Assembly: GCA_036571765.1 (NCBI GenBank)
Contig: BROE01000003.1
Span: forward strand, 6,138,570 to 6,202,569
DNA length: 64,000 nt
Direction: 5' to 3'
From: Plecoglossus altivelis
Taxonomy: Eukaryota > Chordata > Actinopteri > Osmeriformes > Plecoglossidae
In this document: positions 25,801 through 39,630 of the stretch, in pieces
Layout: each line of letters starts with the position of its first letter
Position numbering within the stretch: position 1 is the first letter of the stretch
Position numbers and translations under genes: made by a program
Notes under the pieces: generated by a model
What the model was told of the DNA's origin: nothing
The model's database searches: none
What the model saw: only the letters and a program-made list of their open reading frames with translations

Positions 25801-28800
25801 ACACACTTCAGGCAAGTCAGAGAAGTGAGCCAAGACCTGTAGAACTATCATCGTCTTGATGACAGCACACTAAGCGTGTATGTATGAGGGGGGGGGGCAG
25901 CTAATAGATGGGCAGTGCTGTGCTAGCTCTCTGCAGAGTCAACGTGTACAGTTACCGGCAGAGCCCAGCCTGATGGACATCCTCCGACTGAGCCTGGAGA
26001 GACCTCAGCACACAAGGCTGTCCCCCTGGTGCCTCTTGGTGCTCCCTTGGCCCCGTCCCCCCTTGTGCCCCTGGCTCCCCTCAGGTCCCCCTCCAGCTAG
26101 GAACATGCTCAATTTTAAGATCACTAATGACCTTCAGCAGGGGGCAGGGGAACCCTCTGCTACAAGGGTTGAACGAGGAAAGCAGGTGACACAATGCATA
26201 CGTTGCGCCAATGCACACGCGATGACACAGACACACCATGAAGGCACACACATTAACCTGCTATAAACGATGGTGATATACGGTATGCCACATGCACACA
26301 CCCTTACACATATTAACATACACCCACAAACATAATCACGCACACACCTTTTACACTCACACACACTTTGGTCAGATCTTTTCTCCTGAAAACCAGTAGA
26401 GGAATAATTGCTCCTAATACACTGTTGATTAAACGGACCACCAGAAGGCATCAACAATATATACATTTATTTATTTCTTCAGTCAACAGTTACTGTTATG
26501 ATTACACCCCTGGAACTTTTGGCCAACGTTTGGCTAGCTCAGGATAATGAAGTCGCCGACTTTACAATCCCAAAGGTCCTTTTTTAACGTTTCAAATTAC
26601 TAGAGGTTTGCATTCCTTGTCTGTGTCGTCTTTTTGCAGGTCGCTGCGGTTTACAGGGATCCAAGCGTGGGGAACCTCATCAACATCATGATTGTCAAGC
26701 TAGTCATCATCCACAATGAACAGGTGACTGAGGACTCTCAACCCTGCAACCTGTAGAGGCTCTCAAGATGTCTGACGTCATCCCAGGTGTTCTGGGCCAT
26801 TCTCTATGGAGTGTATTAGGAGGACAGTGCCCTCCTTGTCAGTCTAATGTCTCCAGAGAGATCCTGACAGGGGAAATTATACTACTGTTTCTTTACACCT
26901 GTCCTGGGACAAGGGCTGAGTGAGGCTTATTGCTCTTGGCATTGTAACTCGAAAGAATTGTAAACAAACACTTGGATTGAAATTAAGTACACTTTTCTTT
27001 GACTTTGGAAAGGCTTTTAGGTATGTTGTTACATATATTCACTTAAAGAGAGAGATCAAACAACAATAGTATCCTGTTTAAAGAAAAGCTCACCTGTTAC
27101 GATTCTGACTGTGGTCTCCTGTTTCCTAGGAGGGGCCCAATGTGAACTTTAATGCTGCTACCACCCTCCATAACTTCTGTGTGTGGCAACAGAACCAGAA
27201 CGTTCAGGACGACAGTCACCCCTCGCACCATGACACTGCACTACTCATAACAAGGTACAAACGTGCTTTCCCCTGCCTCCCCATCCATACCTCCTCTACC
27301 ACTCCTCACCCTACCCCACCCCTCCTTTCCACTCCTCACCTCCCTCCTACCACCTCAGTGCCCCTACCTCCTGCTTGCACTTCACTCACATCACCACACG
27401 TCATCTCTGACCCTCAGCTACTCCACATCACCTCACTTCCCACCGCTCCCCTAACCCCCCTGACCTCGAATGCCTCACCTTTCACTCTTGCCTCCCCCAC
27501 ACCATACCACGCCTCACCTCCAACACCTTCCTCACACATCACCCCCCCTCTATATTGTTTAGTTGTTTAGTTAACTCCAGATATTTTTCTATAACTGTCA
27601 ATAAAGTTTTATGTGTTATGCCTTTTTCACAGAGAAGACATCTGCCGAGCAAAAGACAAGTGTGACACGTTGGGTAAACACATGCCTTCAATTGTCTCAA
27701 TATGCTTTCATATCTGCTGCAGCCACTGTACTCCCCTATCCCAGCTCCTGCACAGTAATGAGTTTAGCTCTGTGCTGTCGGCTACCTAACAGTGACAGAG
27801 CGGAGTGGTATTGAAGAACAGGGGTTAGGAGGGATGGAGGGAGGGAAGTGGGAGGTGGAAGGCGGGCAGGGCAGCACTAATCTCTCTTACGGAACAGAAG
27901 TTTGATGGCTTAATCGCCTTGCAAAGGCCAGGCCAGTTTTTTTCTCTGCCCGCCTGCTCCATTCAAGTGAGTGTGTGTGTGTGTGTTTGGTGTGGGTGTG
28001 TCTGGTGTGGTGTGCGGGTCGGTGTGTGTGTGTGTTTGGTGTGTCTGTGTTGGTGTATGAGATGTGTGTGTATGTTGTGTGGGTGTTTGGTGTGGGTGTG
28101 TCTGTGCGTTTGGTGTGGGTGGCTGAGGTGTGTGTATGTTGTGTGGGTGTGTGTGTGTGGGTGGGTGTTTCTTCGGTGTGTGTGTGTGTGTGTGTATCCG
28201 CAGGGCTGGCTGAGCTAGGTACCATGTGTGACCCCTACCGGAGCTGTTCCATCAGTGAAGAGAACGGACTCAGCGCCTCCTTCACCATTGCTCACGAGCT
28301 AGGCCATGTGTAAGTACACCCACCCACACACACACACATACACACACACACACACATTCACACCTACAACATACACACACGTACATAGCCTCCCTCCCTC
28401 CACACACACACACTCTGTACACATACGTGTACAGGCACCCTCCATACAAACACACCTCCAACACATGTACAGTAGTCGTACAGACACACATCATCCTTTT
28501 GGACCTTCTGCCCTCTATCAGATCCTCTTTCTCCCCCCTTTCTCCCCCAACCGCCCACCCTCCTCCCTTCCCCCATGACCCCATCCCTTACACAAAAGCC
28601 CTCTTATACTTATTGCACAGCACACGCAGGTGCAAAACATAATAAAGCACCAAAAAAAAAAGTTTTTTAATAACATGCCAGTTTTAATACCCTCGCTGTA
28701 CCATGCAGAGTTAACCCTCTAGGCATCAGGTGCTGTCTCTGGCTACTGTGAATGTCTCCGCTGGGCTCTTCAGATGTGGCAGACGCATGAGCCCGCAGGG

Positions 28801-31800
28801 CACCTCTGTTTGGGATTTGGAGATAATTAGTGTTTTTCTCCGCATTAAATAAACACATATTTAATGAATTCAGCCTTGTGGTGCGGTTAATGACACTGCC
28901 CAAGGCCTGGTTGCGTGAGCGCTCAGGGGCAGGTAGATCACACCGAGATTCAGTGTCTCGATTGTGGTGGAAACACAAGCCCGTCTCACAATGCGGTCGC
29001 TCTGTGTGTCTTTATGACCAAGTAATAACTGTGTCATCATAGCACGCCTCCCTGCTCCGGTGTGTTTCCATAACAAGGCGATGTCGCCACATGTGTGAGC
29101 GGAAGGACAAGCTGCATGAATGACCTGCTTTGTGGCGCGAGTGGCTGAGAGACAACACAGGACCCACTCCGTCCCTACCCAGGGAGCTTTTCTGTAGGGT
29201 CTACAGCAGGTGGTCCCCAGCCAACAAGGCCCAGTGCAGAAATGATTAAATGAATTACGAGGCGACTCGATCTCTCTGTATGAATCTGTCTTCCTCCCCT
29301 CCTTTTCCTGTAGCCTGGATGTGAATGCAACAACTTTGCCCTCAATTATACCCAGTTGTTCTTGTTAGTAAATGGATCCAGTGTGAGGCAGTGGAACGAG
29401 AATGACAGTTATTCTCCTTCCCCCTCTGTCCCTGTTGGCTCACACATTCCTCTCTGTGGCGGTGGTGGCACTGACGAACACAGTAGAACGCCGTAGAATT
29501 CAGTAGAACTTAGCAGAACCCAGAATAATGCGGCAGAACGAAACAGAACACAGCAGTAGAATACTGCAGAATCTAGCAAAATGTAGAAGAACACAGCAGA
29601 CGGTGGAAGAACGCAGTAGCACAAGGCAGAGCACAGTAGAACACAGCAGAGCACAGTAGAACAGAGCAGAACGCAGTAGAAGGCAGCAGAACGCAGCAGA
29701 ACACAGCAAAACATAGCAGAAGGCTCGTTGGGAGAACCCCCCCCCCCCCCCCCGTCTGAAACTGTTTATGCTAAAGTTCAAGCAGCTGGACAGCCAGTTG
29801 GCTTTGCCTCTCGGCACGGTTAATCGCTGCGTTCACAAGCCCTCTGAGTGTTTAGCTCTGGGAAAGCCAGTGTCAGGTAGTAGGACTCTCCCAGAGTGTT
29901 GCAGATTAAAGAAACTAAAGCCCAAAGCTCTCTCCTTAATGGAAAGGAGGCCTTTCTCAGGTGACTCTTGGTGTGATTTCAAACAGCCAACTTGGGCCAC
30001 TCTTTTTAGTGATTTGTAGTTACACAATCGCAATTCAAAGGTGACAGGGATTATAAAGTCCTCAATCATCAAATGATGTTTGATCACTAATAATTACCCC
30101 AGACAATTTTAAGACATCGCTAGACCCTCGATGAGAGAGATTCTTATTGTTCCAAGATATATATACCAAAGACACATCACAAAAACTTTATTGGCAGTTC
30201 AGTTTTCTGGATCCATGAGGCCCCAGCAGACTGGCGGAGTCGATGAGGTCACAGGGTTGTCCAATATGGTTTTGATTTTGGCGGTGATAAATTTGTAAGA
30301 GTTGAAATGGTTAATCGCGTGACAGAGAAGTGATCCATCACCAAGCGTTAAGTTACTCTAATTCATGTCCTGTGTCTTCAGAGACATTGGTGTGGGAGGA
30401 GTGCGTGTTTGTGTTTCTATCTTTTCAGAAATGTATTGCGTCTGTGCCTGTACGTATGTTTGCGTCTGTGCCTGTGTGTAGCTCCATGTGCGTGCTTCGG
30501 GTGTTCCTCGACACTGTTCTGCTGTCCCTCAAAAATGACCCTGTCCAGCTGTCCCTCAACACCGACACTGTTCAGCTGGGCCTCAACACTCTTCGGCTGT
30601 CCCTCGACACTGCTGACATAAGCTGTAACTGTGTCCCCTAGCTAGCTGTCTGGGAGTCTGGGAGAGTTATTTTTGAAGCCCTCAGCTGGAGGCAGCTCCA
30701 CTGAGCTCCCATCCTGCTCTCCACACTGCGACACAGTGTCTCGCTCCCCGTGTTCACAAAGGACTGAAAAGCCAGCGAGGGATTCTTCAGTAACAAAGAT
30801 GCTCAGATGTTTAGCGTTACCAGACCTGGAGGAAAGTATGTAGCTCGGCTCTGATATCACAACATGGCTTCTGTTGTGACCCAAGTAGAGATCCCAGTAC
30901 TAAAAGTAGAGGGAGATACTGAAAACAAGCAGCTGTTTGCTGTAATCTCGCTCATCTTTACCGATCCTAACCCATATATCGCCAAGACAACCACAAGTCT
31001 CAGATTTACTACCCAAACAAGGTCAAAAGACCCCATTCTCAGTATTTCATCCTGGTTTTTCAGGCATGCCCTTCTCAGTATCACTCCATTTTTGCTGTGC
31101 TTGCGAGGAGGTCATTACAGGCCAGAGGCAGGCAACCACACGGCCAAGCTGGCCCCAGCCCCCCCCCCATCTCTCAGCCTCCTAGTTATGTCAGCCTTGT
31201 CCTCCTGCTTTGTTTGTGTGGTGGCCTGCCTCAGCCCCAGCTGGGTCCCCGCACAGCCCCACATCCTGCAGTAAACACCACACAGCTGTGTGTGTGTGTG
31301 GGTGTGTGTGTGTGAGTCTGTCTGTGTGTGTGTGTGTGTGTGTCTGAGGAGATGTAGGCCGACCTCATCCTCCAGACAAACAGCAGTCTAACAGGACAGG
31401 AAATCCTTGACAGACTGCGCTATTCTGGACTATTCCGATGAGTTGAATCTATCACTCCTGATGCAAAAGTGTCAGCATTGTTTCCCATTGAAATTCGTTT
31501 TGCAACGACCGACTTCCATTGCGAAGCAGGTCAGTTCAAGTCAGTTCAGGTCAGTTCAAGTCTTGGGGCAGCATGTGAGTGTTGTAAGACTTTGCCCTGG
31601 GTGGCCTGTCTCTGTCCTTCAGATCTAAGCTCCGTGAGATGGTGACCTGTGACCTCTGACCCCGCGGAGGTGAGTGTGAGGTGCCAGGGAAAAGCATGTA
31701 GGCTATGGTGAGATGATTTCACGGGTCCCACAGGACAGGATGGCGAGAGCTGTGGTGTTCTCCTGTGTAGTGCTCTGTAGAAGGCTATCAAGACATTTTG

Positions 31801-34800
31801 GAGCAGGTTGATAGGCAGGTGAAGAGCTTGTGTGTGTGTGTGTGTGTGTGCATTTGTGCTTGTTTATCATGTGTGTCTACGTATGTCTTGTGTGTGTTCC
31901 TTCTCGTGTGTGTGTATGTGTGCATACGTGTGTGTGCGTGTGTGTGTGGGGGGGTGTTCCACAAAAGGTTATCCCTTGTTAAAAAGGTGGATTATAAATC
32001 TTCTGACATTTATCCCCTTTACTGTGGCTGATCCACTGAGCGCACCGTTCCCTAATCGCTCTCTCTCTCTCTGTGTTCCCTCCTTCTCTCCCTCCCTTCA
32101 TCCCTCCTTCCTGGCAGGTTCAACATGCCCCACGACGACAACCCTAAGTGCCGAGAGGCGGGCATCAAGCACCAGTATCACGTCATGGCGCCCACGCTCA
32201 ACTACGATGCCAGCCCCTGGTCCTGGTCCAAGTGCAGCCGCAAGTACATCACCGAGTTTCTGGAGTAGGTTCCTCTTTCGGCCTGTTCCCTCCTCTGACA
32301 AACTCACTGAATGACTGCCCCAAGTCCTTTTCTGCTTACGCCTTCTTTGAAAGTTGTACATGAACATTTTGTCTTTGAACTGAATGCATAAATAAAAGTG
32401 GTTCGGTTTTTAGTTCCTGCTACTGATTGAGGATAGGGAGTGTGTGTTTAGGGAGTGTGTGTGTCAGGATTGTGTAAGTATAGGGAGTGTTTGTGTGTTT
32501 GTAAAGCGTGGTTGTGTGTGTGTATGTGCGAGGAAGAGTGGGTGTGCGAGTGTAGAACGAGTATGTGTGTGCAGAGAGTTTGTGTGTGTGTATGGAGGGA
32601 AAATGTGTGTAAACAGTGTCGACATGTTGTTATTGCCTGGCTCCAGACAGTATTTCCTGTTTGAAAAGGAAGGTCTTCCTCAGTTGACCTGGGCGATTGA
32701 TCCTCTGCGGTTTCTCCACTCAGGCAGAACCACCTCCCCCCTCTCTTTCAGTCACTCTCTCTATCTCTCGCTTTCTGGCTCTTTTAGCTTTCTCTTACTC
32801 TATCCCATCTCTCTCATCTCTTTCTTTCCCTATTTCTCTCTCTGTAGAGATGCTTCCGGACAAACAGTCATTTAGTCGCTCTGCGTGCTTTCCCCGCCAA
32901 AATGGTAACGCAGGGCAACAGCTCATTCATGGGGCTCCAAAGCCAAGCGGTGACCACCAACCTCTGTGAAGGGCTTCCCTTTAAGATGGGAAATGTCAGT
33001 TATAATTAGATTTTCCCCCTGGACGTGACCCTTTGATCTGTCCTCCCCTTCTCTGTTGATTGTGGAGAGAGTGCGCGACAAAAGGCTGCCTTGTTGACCA
33101 GTTGCATCTTGGGAGCTTTGCGGCGGCCACGCACCCTGACGCCTCGCAAAGGGCGCTCAGTGCCGCATAGTTTCCATCGTGAAATCCCATGGACTCGAGT
33201 GGTCGGACAGATAAATTGGAAAAACAAGACAAGAGCCGCTTCATTTTCAACCGTGGAATATTCTAGTGTCCTACCGCGTTATGCGGAATGCCTTTGTGCT
33301 CAGCGTGTGAGGATGAGTTAAATGTCAACTGAACGTCATGAATGTGTCTTCCATGCTGTGTAAAGAGGAACGCATATTTGTTTAACAGTGGTAATATTTG
33401 TAAACAGTTGGCGAGGGGGAAAAGAGAAAAAGGGAGAGGGCGAGAGGGAGAAAAAGAGAGGCGAGTCAGAGGAGAATGAAAGTTATGGAGTCAGAGAGGA
33501 TGGGAGAGAAAGAGAGAGAGGATAGAAGAGAAATAGAGAGAAAAGGGGATAAAGAGAGACAGAGAGAGTGTTAGTGTCAGTTTAGCAGCGATGGGAAAGG
33601 TCCAAGGAGAGCTTAGCCCCACAGCTTTTGAAGTCGCCCACATTAACAAAGAGCTGCAGTGATCCAGACGCCACGTCCACTCCTCTCCAGATGGACCCGG
33701 TCAAGGACACTCATGTTTTTACTGACCATTCTTTCTAAAGTGTCCTTCAGTCTGGCCCACTCTCTCTAGACAGCTTGAAGATGCGGCTCATCAAATGTAG
33801 CGCCCCCCCCCCCCCCCCCCCCCCACCTTCCCTCCTGCTTCACACATGCCACCAGAGCCCTCACATTGCTCCGCTTCTCTCACCTCTTTCGCTGCCCTGT
33901 CTCTTTCTCTCCCCCCCATCTTTCCCTATCCTGCCTCCCTTTCCACCCCCTCCTCTCTAGAACTAATAAGAAGTGAACCCCTGTTGTCTCCGCACCTGAA
34001 GGTCTGATGAAAATCCCCCCAGTGTGTTTTAGCTGTATTATTATGCGTATGCCTCCATATAAAGAGCCTATTCATTCCCTCCGCGGCAGCCTGCCAGACT
34101 ATTTAAGCCCACAAAACCATGCATAAAGATAAAATGCAAATCTTGTCGGCGTTGCCACCTGCTAATTGATGTGTACACTTGAGTGTAAACCGCATAATCA
34201 GTGGTAGTGCTGAGGCCCTGTCATTTTCCATCCCTGTGCTTCGGAACACTCAGGGAATTAGACTAACCCCACGTAGCACAGGAAACCCATTTCTATTCGC
34301 ATATAACGATTTATCTAGTTTGAAGATGCTCGTTGTCTAAAGACACATACAAATAGGGCATATTTCCATTTAAAATGTTTTGTTATGATGTATGACTACA
34401 CATTCAGTCAAAACAAGGTAACTCCTTTAATAAATGACTCCTAAACTTTACATTACAAAATCATTCTCATTGTACAGTATACTTATAAGTCCTCCTAAGC
34501 CTGACCTGCTCACTAGAAACACAGGCCTTCGTGGAACCCGATACTGAGAACCTGACATCATTTTCTAAATAACCTCACTTTAAAGCAGTCATGCAATGGT
34601 TGCCATGTGTGTAATCCTATCTTGGTGCTAGAGGGGAGGCCCACAAATCACCTTTCTTGACAATCTGCCTCATCAGCTGATTTTCTCCCTAAAAGAATGG
34701 TTGCCCCTTAATCAAAGTCCTCGTTCTTCCCCCTGTCCCTCCTGTCTTTTTGAATGGGTCTCTGTAAGGTCTCTGATTAGCCAATGACGACCTGGTGAAA

Positions 34801-34962
34801 GATGCATCTCTGTGGAGCCTCTCTAGGATCCCCTGTCATCCTGACAGTTTCCCTCTAGCACCTGTCATCATCAGTCTCTTCCCCACAGCTTACCTGTTCC
34901 TCACGCTCATTCCACCAGCACGTTCTAGAGCACAACAAAGGCTTCTTACATTGTGTGTGTGT

Positions 34963-35002
<40 letters not shown>

Positions 35003-38000
35003 GAAAGACAACCGCAGCGGTAACACCAGATAAGCCTTTGTAATTACTGTCCTCGTCGCATCAGCCGGTACTGTATGGAACAGGGTTTTTAACTCCAAAC
35101 ATACATGGGACAATTTGTAAAAACTGTGCTGACATGTCACGTAATTATAGATTCTAAAGAACTTCCTTACTTGTTTCCTTTATCCTGTCACAAAGTAAAC
35201 AGAAGACAATAAAATGAATCTTTTGAGTATCTTTGTAGCAAATAGTGTTCAACAAAGTTTTTGTGACCTTTTCAAATTGGCTAGCCACTTTCGGGATGGG
35301 GGAAATCTTGGTCCAGCTGTGCTTTTGTAGTCTTTTCAGAGTGCAGTACTATAGGGTTGGGGTGTGTCTGATGTGCAATTATTCATTTTACACCGATGGC
35401 TAACTGGGCCCTGTGTAAGCAGGAACTCAACTCAATAAAAGGTGCTTTATTATTCCAAATCCCCTGTTTACTCAGCTCTTAAAAATAAAAAAACGCTCTT
35501 AGACAAATGTGGTTGACATGGTTCTCTGTGTCGGTATGGAGATGTGCCTTGATCCACTGTCTGATGTTTGACTGCATCGTTCATGGTGATGCCACTCACC
35601 AACCGGCTATTGAGTAGAAGTGGCATCAATCAAACAGTAAGCTAACAGACCGCCCTCTATGCAGATCTAAATGCGATCTGTTGCGAATGGGTGATGGCAA
35701 GTTAAGAATGAGTTTTAACAGTATAGGATGCATCTAGAAGACAATCTTGTCCGCAATAAAGCATGTGTTTTTGTTTGTAACCTTCCAGCACTGGTTATGG
35801 AGAGTGCCTTTTGGACGAGCCTGTGAGCCGGACCTATGAGCTGCCCGTCCACTTGCCTGGTCAGATCTACAATGCCAACCGACAGTGTGAGCTGATGTTT
35901 GGATCTGGTTCTCAAGTCTGCCCTTACATGGTGAGTAAACCATACAGCCAGAGAGTAGGCCTCCAATCCAGGGGTCGTATTTACAGAGCATCCCAAAGAA
36001 GGAGTGCTTATCTTGGGTCCAGGATCAGTTCCTCCCTGTCTCATATAACTGTTAAAAAAATAACCACCCAGCATTCTTACCATGACACAGCCTGAGATAA
36101 TAATATGTTGTGGGATAGGTTTAGCTCTGTGGTTAGAGTATGTAAGTGCAGGTCAAGAGGTGGCCGGTTCATAATCCCTCTCGGCACGTTGCTCCAGAGA
36201 GCGTCTGCCAAAAGAACAAATAATTATTGTCCTCCAAAACCTGGAGAGATGGAAGTCTTGACACTTCTCATTCATGGTACCCGTGTGTCTGGCGGTGACT
36301 CTGCACAGCCCTACTTCTGAACAATCTGTCCATGATAGACAACTTTTATGAGTCAATTAGCTTTGCTCAGACAGCCAACTGTCTCTCTTTACGGAACACA
36401 TCCTAACGCTGAACACCCCAAGAGGCAAGAAGATTACAGCCCCCTAGTTGATGACTAAGTCTGGAGACTCCAGGAGTTATGTGTTGCTCATTGTAGACTC
36501 CTGCCGCTCAGATGGCTGGGAAAGTCAGCGATAGACTCCACTGGAACCGCAAACACACTTCTGTCAATGTTACAGATTCATTGTTTGGTGTAAGCACTGT
36601 AAAAAAAAAAAATTCAAGTGCTGGACAGGTTAGTTGCTGTGGGCTTATGTACCACACTTTTTAATGTCCCCAATGCACAACCATTTGTCCTCTGTGCACT
36701 CTCCACATATAGAAACAGTGCAAGAGGCTGTGGTGCACGAGTTCCGAGGGAGACCACAAAGGGTGTCGCACACAGCACATGCCCCTGGCAGATGGGACTG
36801 ACTGTGGACATGGAATGGTATGAAACAATATTTGTATATTTACTCCTGCCATGCTGTTAAATGTGAAATGCTATTCATAATATAACTCTATGTACCTCTA
36901 TTCTATATAATATATTTCTATTTTGGTGGCTCCACGGTAATATAGTAATAATAGTAATAGTAATAATAAAAAATATATAGTAGACGACTGTCCCAATCGA
37001 TACTCTTTCTGAAGTGCATATTGTCGTGAATCAACAAAGGTTTCTGTCTATCATCAGGCTAGTTTGTCCTTCACACGCATCACATCAAGACTCTTCTCTA
37101 TGGAATCAGCACGGACTCTCTGGCCCACTCCCCCTTGCCCCCACCCCTTGTTCTGAACACCTTGAAACTCATCTTAACCAATGGGAACTAATATCACTAC
37201 ATTCATTATTTAGACAGTTTGCCCTTTATCTAACCTGTGGAATAGCTGTCAGGTTATATGAATTGTGAATAACCTGGAGGCTTTTTAGTCTCACTTGAAG
37301 ACCCCAGTCCCCCATTAGCCCTCATTCTTAATGGCCTTAGGATGCTCTGCTCATTTGCTTTGGGGTGAAACATGTAGCCCTGAGGAAAGAGAAGGAAGTG
37401 GGAAAGAGGGTTGAGACAGAGAGAGAGGGAGGAAGGGAGAGAGAGTGACGTTGCAGGTCCTTTGAAAGTAGATGCCGCACGCCGTTCACAGTTGAGTCAC
37501 CTTGTTCTGAACCCGTGACCCTAAAACCTATTTAAAAGGCGAGCGAGCGGGTCAGTGGGCAGGCAGTAACGGAGCCCAAGGCGGAGACGTGCTTTCACAC
37601 AGACCTCACATCAATGATTCCATAAAGTAGAAGAGAGGGAGGACAGAGAGAGGAGGGGAGAAAGAGAGGGCAGAGGGAAGAGGGGAGAGGAAAGGAAGGC
37701 GGACAGAGAGAGGAGGGGAGAGAGAGGGAGAAGGACGGAGGAGCGGAGGTGAGGACAGGGAGGAGGGGGGGAGAGAGAGAGAGAGGGAGAGAGGGAGGGA
37801 GGGAGAGGGAGAGGACTGGAGGTAAGGGATGGGGAAAAGGACACAGGAAGGATGAGAAAAGGATGAGAGAGGCCTAATGTCTGTGTGAGTGTGTGCATAT
37901 TGTGTGTGTGTGTGTGTGTGTGTGTGCATGCGTTTGATAGTGGGGTAACCCATATCCCCTTAGAAGTCTAGCTAAACTGTCAAGATTTCTGTGTGGCCCA

Positions 38001-39575
38001 ATGTCATTCTCTAATATCTATGTCTCACTGGCTTTCTCACATTACTAGACTTCAGAAGCTTTACCAGATTTAAGTTAACTGATGATGACTAACACCTTAA
38101 TCCAACTAAAACAGCGACAATATACTGTATCACTTGTGGTAGAATACCTCCCATTTCGCTCCCTGTCTCATTAACAGTGGTGTGGTAGATGCTTCAGTAA
38201 GAAGAGGAGGAGGGTGCAAGGTTTTGGTGGTGTATGTTCATTACATTAAACATTTTATTTAGCAAATACTTGAATCCAGAGAAACATACAAACAGTGCTT
38301 GTAGAAAATACTGCGAAAGATCAAGGATTAGAAGTGTATAGTTCTAACAGTATTTGTGGTCAGTCATAGAACGATATACATTTAGTGTCTTCTCCGCAAA
38401 ATATGTGGCATTCACATGTAGAGAATCTTATCCATGCACTATACAATTGATCAGAAGTACCAGTCATTACAGGATTAAGATCTGCATTCATAACTCGATT
38501 GCACCTAGTCTGGCTCGTCTAATCTGGTACATGTACAGTGGGATTGTCTTCCCCCTTTATCTGTGTTTCTGTGTATGGAGGGCCTGGTATCAGGTTAGCG
38601 TGTGTGTGTGTGTGTGTGTGTGTGTGGTGTAGAAGGGCTCTATCATTTATAGACAGGTTAGTTGGTGTGATGTGTTAGGAGGGGCTGGTATAGTCTCCAG
38701 ACAGGTTAGCTGGTTTGTTTTTGTGTGTGCGGTGTCGAAGGGCTGGTGTCATCCCCTAGGTGGGGCCTCTTTGAAGAGGGGCCACTTGAAAGTGACTGGG
38801 GCCCACTGAACCAGCTCCCACCTGCCTCCTCAGAACCCTTTTATGTGTGGGACTGTGTGTGTGTGTGTTCATTTACATATTCAGAGGTTGCTCGAAAGCC
38901 ACCATTTTTCACTCTGTTGAATTCAAATTTTTGAAACCTTTCTTTTCAACACCCTCCTCCATCTATCAATCTCTCTCGCTCTCTCTCTAAATGGACTAAC
39001 TGACTGTCTCTTTCTGTCTCTTCCCCCCTCTCTCTTCCCCTCCCTCTCTCTCTCACTCTGTATGAGAGGTAAGTCATGGGGCTGGGGTTCAGGTCTAGGT
39101 TAGGGGGCTCGGGGGCCAAGTCCCTGTTTCGAAGGTATCTACTGGGCTCAAGGGAGGCCAGATTTAAAGGATACAACCAGGCTGTGTGTGTGTATGTGCG
39201 TGCATGTATGTGTTTGTGTGTTTCTGGTGAGGTATTATCTTTGTAACCATAGCTGCTACTCTAAGTAGATCCTCTAACCTATCATTAGACACAGCTCACT
39301 GTGTCATTCCTATCCATTAAAAAGAAACATCATCTCTGGCAAATTTTTGGCTTAAATTAGCAAAACAGCATCTGTCGTCCTGCCTGTGTGTTTAAGTCTC
39401 CCCCATTGGAGTTTATTTTTCTGAAACAAGTTGTGGAGTCTGTGCTTTGAGTCTGTGCTAGTGAATGGGGGCAGTTGGTGAGAACAAGTTTGTTTGTGTA
39501 CAACTGGATGGAAGTGGGGCACTATGTTGAGGTCATGTCCCTGTCTTTTTATTTCTCTCTCTCTGTCTCTCCCTC

Positions 39576-39630
<55 letters not shown>

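Larger units (their letters stand above)
24155..26639 (+). other. adamts20: Intron 4
   Basis: About 2.5 kb. Contains a minus-strand SINE and an adjoining Tc1-like mini-element (25415-25663), a poly-G run near 25888, and CA-rich stretches at 25780-25810 and 26290-26370. No exon needed (phase 0 to 0). Confidence 0.7.
28310..32117 (+). other. adamts20: Intron 8, about 3.8 kb
   Basis: Separates the first two zinc ligands from the third. Holds the CA tract, two minisatellites (29474-29722, 30505-30625), a 17-base poly-C (29737-29753), (GT)n at 31287-31342 and 31830-31948, and a short tandem of ten-base gtcagttcaa-type units at 31528-31561. Confidence 0.8.

Noticed and set aside
28306..28584. His/Thr-rich and Cys/Val-rich frames around exon 8
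   Set aside because: Translations of CA and GT repeats. The same applies to frames at 27887-28313, 31798-32031, 43483-43769 and 55422-56038.
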